Counted from the first letter of the stretch, positions 1 through 11,398 are shown. The stretch: 64,000 bases of DNA from Cacajao melanocephalus (GCA_963573385.1 CAUYLG010066024.1:1-64000); one strand, 5' to 3'. The notes: generated from the sequence alone by a model not told the origin. Made by a program: numbers and translations.

Positions 1-33
1 GCATAAAAGAGGTTTTTAATACCCATTTTTAGA

Positions 34-192
34 CTGCATTCTAGCCTGGGCAATAGAACAAGAATCCCGTTCTCTCTCCCTCTTTCTCTTCCTCTTTCTT
101 TCTCTCTTACATTCTTTTTTTTCTTTCACTCTCACTTTCCTCTCTTTTTCTTTCTTTCAAAAATAAAAAAATTAAAAAAATTAAAAAAAGAA
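34..192 (+). mobile_element. Alu right-end remnant with pyrimidine tract and A-rich tail
   Basis: Bases 34-75 keep the end of an Alu right monomer: an actgcaYtc..agcctgggcaa core and a degraded gagcaagacccYgtctc. It then runs into about 80 nt of almost pure C/T and then an A-rich stretch (about 158-192). The order (Alu end, CT tract, A tail) suggests the terminal GTCTC of the Alu expanded before the poly(A). The rest of the element lies outside the window or is deleted. The Alu identity is fairly firm; the expansion history is inference. Confidence 0.6.
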
Positions 193-404
193 TGTAAAAT
201 TTCTACTAAATTAATTCTAAATTTTTATAAACCCAAAGATCCTTTTTAAATGGATATTTTTTAATTTAGTACTTTTCACAAAGAATAATTTTGATTTAAA
301 AGAAAGAGCAAAAACAAAGCAACTGTTAATGTAGTTATCTTGTCAAAATTTAAAAGTCAACAATCAGTAGAAAATCAGCTTTTCCCTCATTTACCAAATT
401 ATAT

Positions 405-684
405 TAGCTTATGTTATAGTCCATGAATTCTGCTAAGCGTTATGATTAAAAGAGTGAACAAGACAACCAAGTTCTGGCCTTCAAGAAGATGACCTTACAG
501 TTGGGAGGGAACACACCACAAACAACACAAATAAATATAAATATATACGATAAGTACAATAAATAAAAATTATATAGAGTCACAGAAAAAAGAGTAATAA
601 TGAGTGGTTATTTTAGATGGAAGTCAGGAAAGGATTAAGATGGCAATGGGGCAGGCACATAAACTAGTAAGAAAGTGGGCACAG
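405..684 (-). mobile_element. L2 LINE, antisense, 3' portion (part 1, before the Alu)
   Basis: Read on the plus strand, this is the reverse complement of an L2 3' end. Degraded forms of the familiar 'gtgccaggcactg..ctaagc' and 'aacaagacaaNcaaggt' blocks are followed by AT-rich 3'-UTR and a 'gtcaggaaaggNtt' block. It is interrupted at 685 by an Alu and resumes at 1210 in the correct L2 order. It is non-functional and heavily mutated. Confidence 0.7.
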
Positions 685-985
685 TCCAGGTGTGGTGGCT
701 CATGTCTATAATCCCAGCACTTTGGGAGGCCGAGGTGGGTGGATCACAAGGTCAAGAGTTCAAGACCAGCCTGGCCAACATAGTGAAACCCCATCTCTAC
801 TATAAACAAAAAATTATCCTGGTGTGTTGGCACATGCCTGTAGTCCCAGCTACTCAGGAGGCTGAGGTGGGAGAATCACTTGAACCTGGGAGATGGATTT
901 TGCAGTCAGCTGAGAGACCATGCCATTGCACTCCAGCCTGGGTAACAGAGTAAGGCTGCATCTCAAAAAAGAAAAAAAAATTAAA
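685..985 (+). mobile_element. Alu element (dimeric), inserted into L2
   Basis: A near full-length Alu with the left-monomer B box (ggatcacaaggtcaagagttcaagacc), a short internal A-rich linker, a right monomer (agctactcaggaggctgagg) and the closing gcactccagcctggg. The A-rich tail starts at about 965. The insertion is flanked by an 11-bp TSD with one mismatch: agtgggcacag at 674-684 and agtgggcaaag at 1199-1209. The second copy lies beyond the AT microsatellite, so that microsatellite belongs to the Alu tail. Alu RNAs are Pol III transcripts mobilised in trans by L1; this copy is a fossil. The subfamily looks S-like but is not resolved. Confidence 0.95.
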
Positions 986-1198
986 TGTAATATATATACA
1001 CAATATTATATTATATATATAATATATATACTATATATATAATATATATGCTATATTATATTATATATATAATATATATGCTATATTATATTATATAGTA
1101 TATATATGCTATATTATATTATGTAGTATATCATATATATTTTATATATATATAATATATAATATAGTATATATCATATATATATTATATATATATAT
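986..1198. repeat. AT-rich imperfect microsatellite grown from the Alu tail
   Basis: About 210 bp of nearly pure A/T, made of (TA)n runs with repeated 'ctatattatattat' and 'atataatatatatg' modules. It lies between the Alu poly(A) and the downstream TSD copy, so it arose after or with the Alu insertion. It is strongly self-complementary and probably length-variable. Confidence 0.9.
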
Positions 1199-1209
1199 AG
1201 TGGGCAAAG

Positions 1210-1989
1210 AGTTCCACACAGAGGAAACAGCAAGTACAAATGCTCTATAGCAGAAAGGTTGCTCAAGTTAAAGTTCAACTCCAACATAATTGGAGAAGAG
1301 TAGGCAATGGGGGAGGGGTGTGTTAGTAGAAGAGATGGGAGATGTAGCCAGGATTCAGATTATGTAAGGCCTTAGAGCAATAAGGACTTTGATTTTGTTT
1401 CAAAAGTATTAGAAAGCCAGTGAAAGATTTTTAAAATACTGAGATAAACTAACTTTTGCTTTAAAATATCACTTTATATGCTATGCAGAGACTAGATTGA
1501 TGTAAAAGTGAAAACAAAGCAATACAGTTAAGAGGCTACTGGAATAGACCAGATAAGAGACCACAGTGACTTAGGAAAGTATCATGATGGAGATGGTAAG
1601 AAATGGTAAGATTCTGGACTTAACTGGAAATTTTGCCAACGATATTTGCGAATAGATTGGATTGGGGTGCAAAAAAAGAGAAAAATCAGTGATGATGCCT
1701 GGGTTCTGGGTGTGAGTAAACTGAATAAATGATGATGACATTTACTGAGATAATGAAGACTAGGAGAAAAGCAAGTGGAGTGTGAGCAAAGCAGGGAATT
1801 AAGAGTCCAGTTTTGGACATCGTAAGTTTCAGAATCCTCAGTAGACAACCAAGTGGAAAATGTTAAAGAGGCAACGGTATATATACAGGATACAAGTAAA
1901 GGATAAGCATATAAATTTGAGAGTCAACAGCCTATAGATATTTAAAACCATGGGACAAAATGAATTTACCTAAGTAGAGAGTATAGATT
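1210..1989 (-). mobile_element. L2 LINE, antisense (part 2), 3' UTR into ORF2 remnant
   Basis: This continues the L2 begun at 405. On the plus strand it shows the antisense of the L2 blocks 'gttccaNNcagagg-aacagcaagt', 'gattatgtaaggcct', 'gatgatgcctgggttctgg', 'agttttggacat' and 'catgggac-aaatga'. On the minus strand the 1582-1848 reading frame covers the end of the reverse-transcriptase ORF of CR1/L2 LINEs but is broken by frameshifts. It ends at a 15-A run, where an L1 fragment follows. It is a non-functional ancient mammalian copy. Confidence 0.75.
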
Positions 1990-2004
1990 TAAAAAAAAAA
2001 AAAA

Positions 2005-2205
2005 AGAGGCAAGGAAATCAGAGATGACATAAACAAATAGAAAAACATTATATGCCCACGCTCCTGCATAGCAAGAACTGATATCATAAAAATGGCCATA
2101 TTCCATACCGCCCAAAGTAATTTACAGATTTAACACTATCTTCATCAAGCTACCAATGACCTTCTTCACAGAACTGGAAAATACACACTATATCTTATGT
2201 GCAAA
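2005..2205 (+). mobile_element. L1 ORF2 fragment
   Basis: The segment matches L1 ORF2 coding strand in order: acaaacaaatNgaaaaacatt, a catgctc..at.g.aagaa block, atcataaaaatggccatan, cccaaagtaatttacagatt and catcaagctaccaatgac.ttcttcacagaa. It has no L1 3' end or tail. A run of 15 A sits on its upstream side (1990-2004), which is odd for a plus-strand copy and suggests rearrangement or an inverted 5' truncation. It interrupts the antisense L2. Confidence 0.8.
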
Positions 2206-2705
2206 TATACGTGAATCTCTTCTATGCTATAAGAGGGAAATAAGCATAAAAATGAAAAGCAATAAAATCACCTAGTACAGAAGGAGCAGGACTGAGATAA
2301 AAGATAGATAAAAATTTAAAAATAAGAAAATCATTTAAATCATGAGTTTAAAAAGAGAGAGAGTTTAGGAGAAAAAAAGAAAGTCAAAGGAGAGTAGACT
2401 TGAGGACAATTTCAGGTAAGAGGTATAAAGAGGAACCCCAAGAGTAAAGAGACAGAAAGTGAATGTAGATGGTCAGGAATGGAGGGAGAAAAACAGATAT
2501 GAAGTAGGGCTATCCAGGAAAGAGAAAATCTCAGGAAGCTGCAGTTGGTGGACAGTGTACATTGCCACATGATGATTCATTGCATCTAGAAATTAGGTGA
2601 TGGTTAGAGACTGTGGAGAATTGAAATTCAGTTGTATATATGGATAGAAGCCAAATTCTGGGAGGTGAGGTCAACATGGGAAAAGTAAGATTAAAACTAG
2701 CCCAG
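2206..2705 (-). mobile_element. Probable further L2 ORF2 remnant, antisense, highly degraded
   Basis: This is a purine-rich stretch with scattered blocks that resemble the antisense of upstream L2 ORF2 (for example around 2640-2670, 'gatagaagccaaattctgggagg'). Position and orientation fit a continuation of the L2 broken at 1989. Similarity is weak and I see no intact frame. Confidence 0.4.
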
Positions 2706-2719
2706 GTCCTCCTCAAGTT

Positions 2720-2945
2720 TTAAGTAGAGGTTCCAATTCCACTTCCTTCAGGGAGCCTGAGCTGAGTCCTCTGTTGGCAGATGCTTCCTTACCACCCTGT
2801 ACTCTTCCTACCATATCACTTATTAGACTTGAAATTTATTTATTATTTGATTCTGGTTTTCCTGCAGGTAGAGGGCAAAGACCACATCTTTACTCATAAA
2901 GCATGTAGCACAGTGGCATACAGCAGGTGCTCAGCACATAAATTT
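2720..2945 (+). mobile_element. L2 LINE 3' end, sense
   Basis: A typical L2 3' UTR: ccacttccttcagggagcct, then catatcacttatta.actt.aaat, a short 'agaggg(c)aaagacca' block, and the terminal gcacagtggcat.cagcaggtgctca. Its orientation is opposite to the preceding L2, so it is a separate insertion. Confidence 0.85.
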
Positions 2946-3259
2946 TAGCGTGAAATCATTAGGAGAATAATTTGAGAGAGTCACATAGTTATGTTTTTAA
3001 CTACAATGGAATCCTTAATAAACTTCCTCACTAGGATTCTCATGAAAAGAGAAAAAGAGACTAGATTGAAGCAAATGTTTCAAGTCAAGCAATAGAATTA
3101 AATAAACAACAACGACAAAAAAAACCTTGAGGCACTAATGCCTGAATGTTGAGGTTACGGCAAATGTTAAAATGGAGCAGTATAGAGAAATGAATGAGAG
3201 AGGACCATGGCAATGGGACAACATTACTTTGAATTCAGGCTACATTTATGGGATCTGTA
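2946..3259. other. Non-repetitive AT-rich sequence
   Basis: I recognise no repeat family, gene or regulatory signature here. Only short A-rich runs are present. Confidence 0.5.
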
Positions 3260-3400
3260 ATATGAACATTGCTTAACATTGCCTCAATTTCTTCATCTTT
3301 AAAATGAAGATTAAAATCTAGTGGTAAGGTTATCATAAGGATATGTGCAAAACTTGCATACATAGTAAATGCTTAAGAAATATTAAGTATTATAATAACT
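3260..3400 (+). mobile_element. MIR SINE, 3' half
   Basis: It shows the MIR central and 3' blocks in order: ttgcctcaatttcttcatctttaaaatgaag, ggttatcataaggat, a degraded 'taaagcgcttag' region and catagtaaatgctta. The tRNA-derived head is missing or degraded beyond recognition. Confidence 0.8.
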
Positions 3401-5190
3401 ACTTCTCTTTTCTAGTTTCCATTTTTATTTAGTTTAAAATTATTGAATTTAATAAATTAAAAAAAAATTCCAAATAGTGCTGATAGACAGTATACAAAAG
3501 TTTTCATGTTTTGGACTTGTTAATGAGAGAATTGTGAGTTTCTACAGAAAAGGACACTGTCTTATCCTCCAGAGTATTCATCATATCCAGCAAACAGCAT
3601 TCACTACATATGGAATTTTGTCATCAAAGATATAATAAATATATGAAATATTCATTTTTCCTTACTTTTTTGTCTTTCTTTTGTAAGTGTATGTAGAAAA
3701 TTAAGCCACTATGCAAAAGAGCATGGTATGTGATGAGAAGCTGAGATAAGTATGAAATTAAAAATTTGAAAGACTTAAAACAAAATACTGAAATAAGGCA
3801 GTTATGAGGCAGTTGGTAAGTCTGCACCCTTTTGACATTGCTTGCCAACTCCAATCCTTGTCTGTTAGATAATAACAGTGCAGTTACTCAACTAACTCTC
3901 AGAGTCTCTGTTGATTATTATAGAGAGCTAAGGTGTCATTTTGTAAAAATTGGAAAACAAATTGATTTTGTTTTTCTGCACCACCACCAACACCACCACC
4001 AAAAAGCAGTCCATATGCCTGTCATTAGCAGAATTGTGTATATAATTTACACATAAAACTATCATAGACTTCTCATCCTAGACACTATGCCAGAGGATAA
4101 TGTGGAAATTATGCTCTTTTGTGTAACTGGGAATGTCTCCAAGAAGAGTGCCATTTCTTGGAACAGCAGAAGTCTTTTCTCACATGAGCTACATGACAGA
4201 GGAGTGTTACACAACTCACCCATGGATGCTGGCAGCCAAGTGACACCCTGAGTTCTGATTCTGCATTATGTAATTGGAAAACCCTGCAGTGCCATAACTT
4301 TTCAATGTGCATGATAATCTAAATTAATGTCTCACTTCTACTCAGGGAGAACTAGACTGCCAATGATTTCATTTGATCTTTTTTTTTTTTAAGGGGAGAG
4401 ATACTATTAGAGAAAATTGTAATGAATGTTTCTGCATGTCTGTTTTGTGCTGTTCCTTTTGATTTTCTGCTGTTCCTTTTATTTTCTCACATCTGTGCGC
4501 TTACGTATTTTAAGGCTGTGTGTGAGTGTGTGTGTGTGTGTGTGTGTATTTTTACATTTGCTCAGTTGCTGTGAAGTACTAAGAAGGTGCTTTGGCTATA
4601 ATATGTATCACTTTTACATTTAAAGCATGGTCGCTTAGTGACCAAAACATGGGACATATTCTCCCTGAGGCAGCAGCAACTAGGTCTTTTGGCAGGTACC
4701 AAAGATGATGTCTTTGGTTATTTCACAAGTGTTACTATAGAATCTGTTGCCTGTGACTCTCTTAACTTCCTGAATCTGTTTTTTTTTTTCTTTCAACCTG
4801 AAGTCAAAAGTATTACTACTCTTTGATCTGATTTCTCATAAGTGGTTGTTTATCTATGACATTTTCATAATAAAAATGTGTTTCAGTGAAAATTGTTAAT
4901 TATTTCCTTTGGTTCATTTTCACTGTTGTTTTATATTAATACAAAACAAGGACTTTTACCTGGAGGAAACTAATACTGATTATTTAGAAACTGGCATTGT
5001 AACTATTCCCTTATGCCTTCAAATGTATATGGGATCCTTTTACCCACTATTAACCTTTAGTTTGACTCTTTAGAATGTTTTAAAAGGCAAATGTTTCTAT
5101 ATAAAAAATGCGTCGAGGCAATGAAAGAGAAGAATGTATCTTTTACGGAAAACCAAGCTCTTCCTCCATCCCCAGCAAAGTTTCTAGCTC
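3401..5190. other. Intergenic sequence without a recognised gene; short simple repeats
   Basis: It holds a (CAC)n-like tract at 3979-4003, a T run at 4379-4390 and a TG microsatellite at 4517-4547. The 3540-3610 stretch resembles an L2 tail only faintly. Reading frames here are short and low-complexity. Confidence 0.5.
4517..4547. repeat. (TG)n microsatellite
   Basis: About 15 TG units with one A interruption (tgtgag). Alternating purine-pyrimidine DNA of this kind can adopt Z-form. It is probably length-polymorphic. Confidence 0.9.
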
Positions 5191-5194
5191 AATC

Positions 5195-5870
5195 TAACCT
5201 TCCACTTTCTCTTTCTTGAATTTCGGCAACAACCTCCCAGCTGGTTTCTCCACAACTACTCTGACCACCTCTAAATTGTTTTTTGCATGAACAATTCATA
5301 TTTGATTATATTAACCCATTCTTCTCTTCTATATACCTATGCTTAAAATACTTTAATGGTGTTTCTTTGTTGTTAGGAAAAGAAAAACTCTTCAACATGG
5401 CTTACAAGGCTTGGCTTCCTCTTCCAGCCTCATCTCTTTCACGCCATGCTTTCCCTTCTCTGAGCTCCAGTCTCACTTTTCTTTCAAGTCCTGAAAGCTC
5501 CATGCTCCCTTTTACCCACACGTGGCTCCTTGTACTTGAAACGTGATTATTCACAGCTTTCAGTCTGTTAGTTTCATGCTCTTTTCCAATACCAATCATT
5601 TATCACTTCCACAGAGAAGCTTTCCCTCTCCAACATAATTTTTCCTTTTCCCACAGAATTATACTCCCATAGCACTGAATTTTTCTCCTTTATATTACTT
5701 AATATAGATGAAAATTTACTTTCATTTAGTGTAATTACTTTGATTAATATTTATCTTTCTTATTACACAAAGGTAGAGATGTTTTTAGCGTTTGTTTGTT
5801 TGTTGGATTTTGCTTATTATCCCACAACCTAAAATAATGCCTGCAATGTGGTAGGGGTTCTATAAACACC
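5195..5870 (+). mobile_element. L2 LINE, 3' UTR, sense, nearly 700 bp
   Basis: L2 landmarks appear in order: aacctcccagctggtttctcc, caacatggcttacaaggcttggc, ctcatctctttcacgccatg, ctccatgctcc, cctc-type 'agaagctttccctctcc', a tatactccca.agcact block, and the terminal 'cctaaaataatgcctgcaatgtggtaggggttctataaa'. It is mutated throughout, consistent with an ancient mammalian copy. ORFs overlapping it are chance readings. Confidence 0.85.
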
Positions 5871-6211
5871 TTTTTTTTTCTTTAGATAAATGAAAAAAAT
5901 GAAGTCACATGGCAAGAATTTGAAATAAATATTTACTAAGTCTGTTGTGATTATTCAAGACTAGAAATTATGGCCATTAAGCTAATAAATTATATTAGAG
6001 TTTTCTTGCATCAGATGATTTTGGCAGTCAAATTGAACTTGAAAGAGGGGATTGCTGTAATTTCATCTGAATAGACTCTACATGGAAAGTGCCTTGACAC
6101 ATGAAGGATAGGAATCTGGGATAGATGCTAAACTTTTTGGTCTTTACAAATAGAGATTGGGAATTGATCAGCACGTCCAAAATGCCCATGTGAGGAAATA
6201 TATAGTCATAC

Positions 6212-6443
6212 TGTAACAATATTTATCGAGTTATTACTATGTGTCAGACATGCTAAGTTCTAAACCTATGATAACTCATTTATATTCTAAGCAGTCTTCT
6301 GAGGTGTTTGTACTACTGTTATCTACATTTCATAGAAGAAGAAACTGAAACAGGTTAAGTAACTTACTTGCGGTCACAGAGTTAGTTGGTGGATTTGAGG
6401 ATTCGTAAGATTCTACAACCCAGCTGTTGCACTGCCTTCTTTA
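6212..6443 (-). mobile_element. MIR SINE, near full length, antisense
   Basis: The plus strand carries the reverse complement of MIR: aacaatatttatcgagttattactatgtgtcagacatgctaag, gataactcattta, acatttcatagaagaagaaactgaaacaggttaagtaact, tcacagagttagt, then the tRNA-derived end near ctgttgcactgccttc. It is one of the best preserved MIRs in the window. Confidence 0.92.
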
Positions 6444-6754
6444 AAAAAAAATTAACATTTTTGAGTTTTGTCTAGGAAGTAGGAGTAGGGCATGAGCATT
6501 TTGTGCTTTGTCAAATAAGTCAAAGTGTGAGAGAAACACTTATCTTTAAGAATAAGTGAGGATTTTTTGCTCTCCCCAAATGTAAATATCATCTTCATTA
6601 TAATTCCAAAAATATAATGAAATAAACATTAAAATTTTTATCTTATTCTTTCAATTCACTTAAAAATTTTTTTGAGTTTGAATTTATACACTGGAATCTT
6701 AATACTGACCTTGGCATTAAAATTCAGGTAGTATTAATAATATGAATAACTTAC

Positions 6755-6955
6755 ATTTATGTTATAATTCTACATTTTATTAAGTGTTTTTACTTATATA
6801 ATGGATTTAATTCTTCTGAATATTTTATAAGATAGTAATTATATCCATTTTTGCAATATGAAGGTGAGCATTAGAGCTCTCAAGCATACATTAGTAAATG
6901 GCTAAGTTAGAGCTAGCCTTTAGATTCTCTGACTTTGGTCCAGGACAAAGGCTTT
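6755..6955 (-). mobile_element. MIR SINE, antisense
   Basis: Blocks seen: ttaagtgtttttacttatataatggatttaattcttc, tatccatttttgcaatatgaag, agtaaatggctaagttagagctagcctt and tctgactttggtccag. This is the reverse complement of the MIR order, and it is more degraded than the copy at 6212. Confidence 0.8.
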
Positions 6956-8289
6956 TCTATGACAGAGTCCTTTAAATACACAAAACTTATAGAACAATCT
7001 TCTGCTGGAATGCACATCATCTCCATAGATGGGGTCTGAGCACTATTCAGTATATGCTAAAATATTTTGTTGCAATGTGTTCTGTTTTGTTTGAGTTCTG
7101 CTGTGAAATTTTAGTAAAATTGATTAGTTTTTCTTATGGAAAAGAGAAAAATGAAATCATTTTAAAAAGAGAGTCACCATTGAAGATGTACACACATATA
7201 CATATTTTCTTTGTATATACTTTGTACATAAGTATTAGTATTTATTTTATAAGACTGCAAAAGTATTATAATTAACAACATTTTCTTTAGAGCTCATTGG
7301 AATCATGATTTCTAGTAATCAATAGTCTTAAACTGAGCTTCATGTTGCTATTTTCTTATTGTTAGCTGCTGGGAATAACAAAAAATCTAAAACATTTAAA
7401 TAGATGGTAAAACAATTAAAATGGCATTTTTGTGATATGTCATTAAGGCGCAAAGAATGGAGTTTTTAATGTAGTAATTATGGCCTTTATATTTCTGAAA
7501 CTTTGTTTTCCACAAGTTTTCTTTTTAATCTTGCTCTGTTTACATCAAAGCTTTAGAACTTTCTTTAGTGTAACATTAGCACAGGAAATGAATGACAACA
7601 GGGTAGCTGGTCTGACCTCAAGACCTCCATGTTTTTACTTTGAGGGCCTCAGTGCTCACATGTACTGAAACTATACCAGCATCTAACAAAATGCAGTGAA
7701 AATAAAATCAGAAAAGACTTCCTCAAGGTTGTGTTTTCTTTTTCTTCTTATTCGTAGCCCGAAGTACAGTATGATTTGCATTTCCCATCAGGTTTTGGGT
7801 CTTCCATAGTGTGTTATACTGATATGCTGCCACAGTGCCTCCTACTGTGGTAGGAAGATGGGAAGCTTATAGTTGTGTAAAAGTAAAATAAAGAAATGAA
7901 TTCCATTTTATTTCTAATTTGAACATCCCTAGATATAAACTGATAAGGTCAGCCAGGAGTTGTATCAGAATTTACAGTTGGTTATCTAAAATCAAAATTA
8001 CAGGAGGCAATGTTCTTATGTTCTGAGTTGAAAGCTCAAATGTTGCAATCAATGTTTAAGTTTTTTTGCAAAATACAGTAGTTCCTTTAACAGTTTTGAC
8101 CTTTTCAAAGAAATTACATTAAAGGCCAGAGAACCTCACATGCTGTTGTAGTCCTCCCTCGGTGAAGCAGAAATTGTTATCAAGTATTACATGTCTTGCT
8201 TTTGGTGTGGTCTTTGCAACACACTTGTGGAAAGCCTTTGTTACTTGGGAAAAAACTCTGACACTGAAAAGGACACATGATAGATAATA
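6956..8289. other. Sequence without recognised genes or repeats
   Basis: AT-rich, with no element that I can name. The short frames near 7054 and 7480 are hydrophobic low-complexity readings without a plausible exon structure. Confidence 0.5.
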
Positions 8290-8420
8290 GCAGTGAACGT
8301 GGGCTCAGAGACCTGGGAGGGAGTCCTAGTCCTGCCACTTACTAGGCTTAAGAAAGGCTCTTCACCACTAAGTGACAGAAAAGTATAGCTAATAATCCCA
8401 GTCCTACCTAATTCCCATTG
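8290..8420 (+). mobile_element. MIR SINE fragment, sense, 5' part
   Basis: 'gcagtgaacgtgggctcagagacctgggagggagtcctagtcctgccacttactagg' is a clear MIR head and core. The 3' half decays quickly. Confidence 0.8.
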
Positions 8421-10996
8421 CTGTAGTGGAGCCACAGCATCCTATGTATGATGGCTTTGTGTATCATTACACTATTGTCACATGATGTCTCAATTAACAA
8501 TTCTTTTACCTTGTTTCCTAATACCAGGGCGAATGATTCTCCATTCACAAAATGAATGACTCAGGAAGTGTAGATCTAGAAGAACCGGATAATCGCACAG
8601 AAGTTTGGTGAAATCAGCATGGTTGTTATGCTATGGGTGTACTTTGTTAGCTGTCTGTATTTTTATTCTCAGCCCTTTGTAGTGCTTTAAATGGCAAAGG
8701 TTTTGAGAATGGGTATCCCAGTGATGTTACTGAGGTCTGAGGTTAATCATTATATATGATAGTGGTACTTAGTTGTTGCCTATGACCTTTTTCCTCACCG
8801 TCTCTGTCAAAAGTATTGATTATTATGCTGATCACCAAGCATGGATAACCAAGTTCCCTGTGGTGGTCTGATTCTGCCATGTTGCTATAATTATAACATA
8901 AAATATGGCATATTTTCCTATTTCTCTTGAGTTAGAAAACATACAAGCCAATATTATTGAGGAGTGTTATGGTGGAATACACCAGTAACAAGGGGCATCT
9001 AACTTTGGTGACTTTCACTTCTAAAGCTCACTTTGCATTTTAGCCAAGAATATGCTTGATCTAGCTCTAAGTCCCTATTCCACACAAGGATCAAGCTTCT
9101 TTCTTTCTTTTTTTTGTGATTGACAGTTTTTCAGTAGGTAATATATTGAAATGATTCAAAACCCAGGAAGTATATAGATATCTGTGAAAAGCCTTCTTTC
9201 CTTCCCATTCTGCTGTTTAATTTCTACACATCCTCCTCCATCATGGCCACAAACAGGTAATGTGTGTTATAGGTTTCTTGTGTATCCTTGAAGAGATTTT
9301 TTTTATAGCTGTAACTTGATATAAATGTATTTTATTTTTCTTTCTTAAAAAGACTCATAAATGATGAAATAATACACATGGTTTGGTATCTTGATTTCTT
9401 TAACAATGTAACTTAAGCTTTCTTTTTAGACATCACTTGCCCATGTGATTATGTGAGATTATCTTGTTGAAAGATTGATTCTGAGGTTACATCTCTGTAA
9501 CTTTCTGTAGTCTTCTTCAATAAACTGGGAAAAAGCAGAGTAAATTGTTCTTCAAGAAGTTAAGCAAAAAATGAAAAGAGATAGGTATTAGTATATTTAG
9601 GTTTTGAGGTTGGGTCCTCCCAGTGCATACTGTTTGAACCCCTTGCACATCCTGCTAAATGTTCTTAATGTTTTATAAATGAAATTATGTGTATAAATAT
9701 ATTTTTATCTCTTACAACTCAGCACAAAGGAATGTAATGATTTGACATTCAAGGAAATCACAAAGATCTAGTTAAATTAGTCTTTAATATATATCTAAGA
9801 AAAATCCTTGGCAAAATTTGTGTGCATTACAGAGCTCAATTAGTAAGCACTGCCTGCCTCTGTTCTCGATAAGTTTGTGTTTTATTTGAAGAGAAATTAT
9901 CAGGTTTATCTGGGTTCCTCCTAGTGCAGTCAGCACATTAACACTTGTTTCCAATAGAGTTTAGTATAGCTTCCCTTTACCAATCCTTTTAGTAAAATCT
10001 TTTACAATACAATAGTTTAAACCTAACTTATAACAGACAAAATTTATAGTTATAACCAACATTAAACGTGTATTATATGGATAATTATTTAATATTTCTT
10101 AAAGGCTTATTTATTTAAAAATCACATACTGGTCTTGAACAGTGTTTCAGATGGTTTTTAGTTATGTAAATTATTTCTCCTTTGACTATGTAATTACATG
10201 ACGGACTGGTTTCTGGAGTATCATATACTTAATGTGAGTTTCCAAAAAAGCTTTAATCATATAATTGCTAGTTTATCAAGTAGAAATATAGGTTTGAGAA
10301 CACTATCATTATGTCATTATTTTCCACAAAAGACTGTGAAACACACTGAAGAGCCTATTATGGGGCAAATAACAGTTTTCTGTGGTGTCTAAATTTGCAA
10401 GGATTATATTTAAAAAAGAATGGTAGAGAAAATGCCTAAAGGTGAAGAGCTTTAAATCTAACCAGCCAATTTATGTTGTGTCTCTATGAAAAGCCAGTCC
10501 AGACAAAGAGAGTAGGTTAACTAGAAGAATGAAGCTAGTAGATTATCTAACTCAATGAGTGATACTAATATTTAATAATTGATTCACTAAATTCTGCAAG
10601 AAAACCTAAAAGAAATAAAGTAGAAACATTTTATTTTATTTGACTTAGAATTTAATTGCATTGTTTTTATACTGATTATTACTGGCTGTACCATGTTGAA
10701 GTGTGATTGAGATAGATAATCATTTATCTTCAGCGGGTCTACAGCCAGTAAGAACAGGGACATATAATCTGGAGAGGCTAAGTGGTTAAATACAAATCTA
10801 GTTTTACAGAAATTAAATATTTAAAGAAATGTTTTCTGATTTATTGAGTAGTCATGGGTGAGAAAATGTTTTTATTTTCAACAAAGTCTAGTAAAAGTCT
10901 GAGGTAAAACTGCTCCCTCTGTAGGTTTAGTATGAGATGACAAGACTCCTAAAAGATCTCTCTCAATAAAAGTCTCTCTCAATATATTTCTGTTAC
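8421..10996. other. Mostly unassigned AT-rich sequence; possible old LINE end at 9120-9430
   Basis: The 9120-9430 stretch (cacatcctcctccat.., a 'ttgatataaatgtattttattttt' block, acatggtttggtatcttgatttctttaacaatgtaac) resembles the antisense 3' end of old L1-type LINEs, but I cannot fix a family. The rest shows no gene or named repeat. Confidence 0.4.
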
Positions 10997-11001
10997 ATGC
11001 A

Positions 11002-11004
<3 letters not shown>

Positions 11005-11045
<41 letters not shown>
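11005..11045. repeat. (AC)20 microsatellite
   Basis: An uninterrupted AC dinucleotide run of about 41 nt, followed by a short 'gcacacaca' extension. It abuts the MER2-like element. It is likely polymorphic and able to form Z-DNA. Confidence 0.95.
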
Positions 11046-11046
<1 letters not shown>

Positions 11047-11052
11047 CACACA

Positions 11053-11398
11053 CAGAGTCAGCCTTTCATATGCAGGAATTCCACATCCCTACATTCAACT
11101 AATGGTGAGTGAAAAATATCTGGAGAAAAAAATGTATGACTGCATCTATGCTGAACATGCACAGACTTTTTTTCTTGTCACTCCCCAAACAATACAGTAT
11201 AACAATTATTTACATAGCATGTACTTGTATTCGATGTTATAAGTAATCTAAAATGTTTTAAAGTATAGGGAAGGGTATGTGTAGGTTATATGCAAATACT
11301 ATACCATTTTATATAAGGTACTAGGGCATCTGTGGATCTGGTATCTATGGGGGTACCCAGAAACCCCAATACAATAGACTGTATATTACCCGACGTCC
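11053..11398 (+). mobile_element. MER2-like (Tigger-type) DNA transposon fossil
   Basis: The ~345-bp length and block order fit a MER2-type non-autonomous Tigger element: a gtcagcctt.catatgcaggaattccacatccctacattcaac head; ctgaacatgcacagactttttttcttgtca; aacaatacagtataacaattatttacatagca; aggttatatgcaaatactataccattttatataagg; and a 'ggtatctatgggggta' tail that mirrors the head as a terminal inverted repeat. It encodes no transposase. MER2 versus a close Tigger relative is not resolved. Confidence 0.8.

Noticed and set aside
6212..6443. tRNA gene
   Set aside because: The A/B-box-like text comes from the tRNA-derived head of MIR elements. No MIR here retains a foldable tRNA.
10997..11242. Frame beginning in the AC repeat
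   Set aside because: It is a translation of the microsatellite and MER2-like element.
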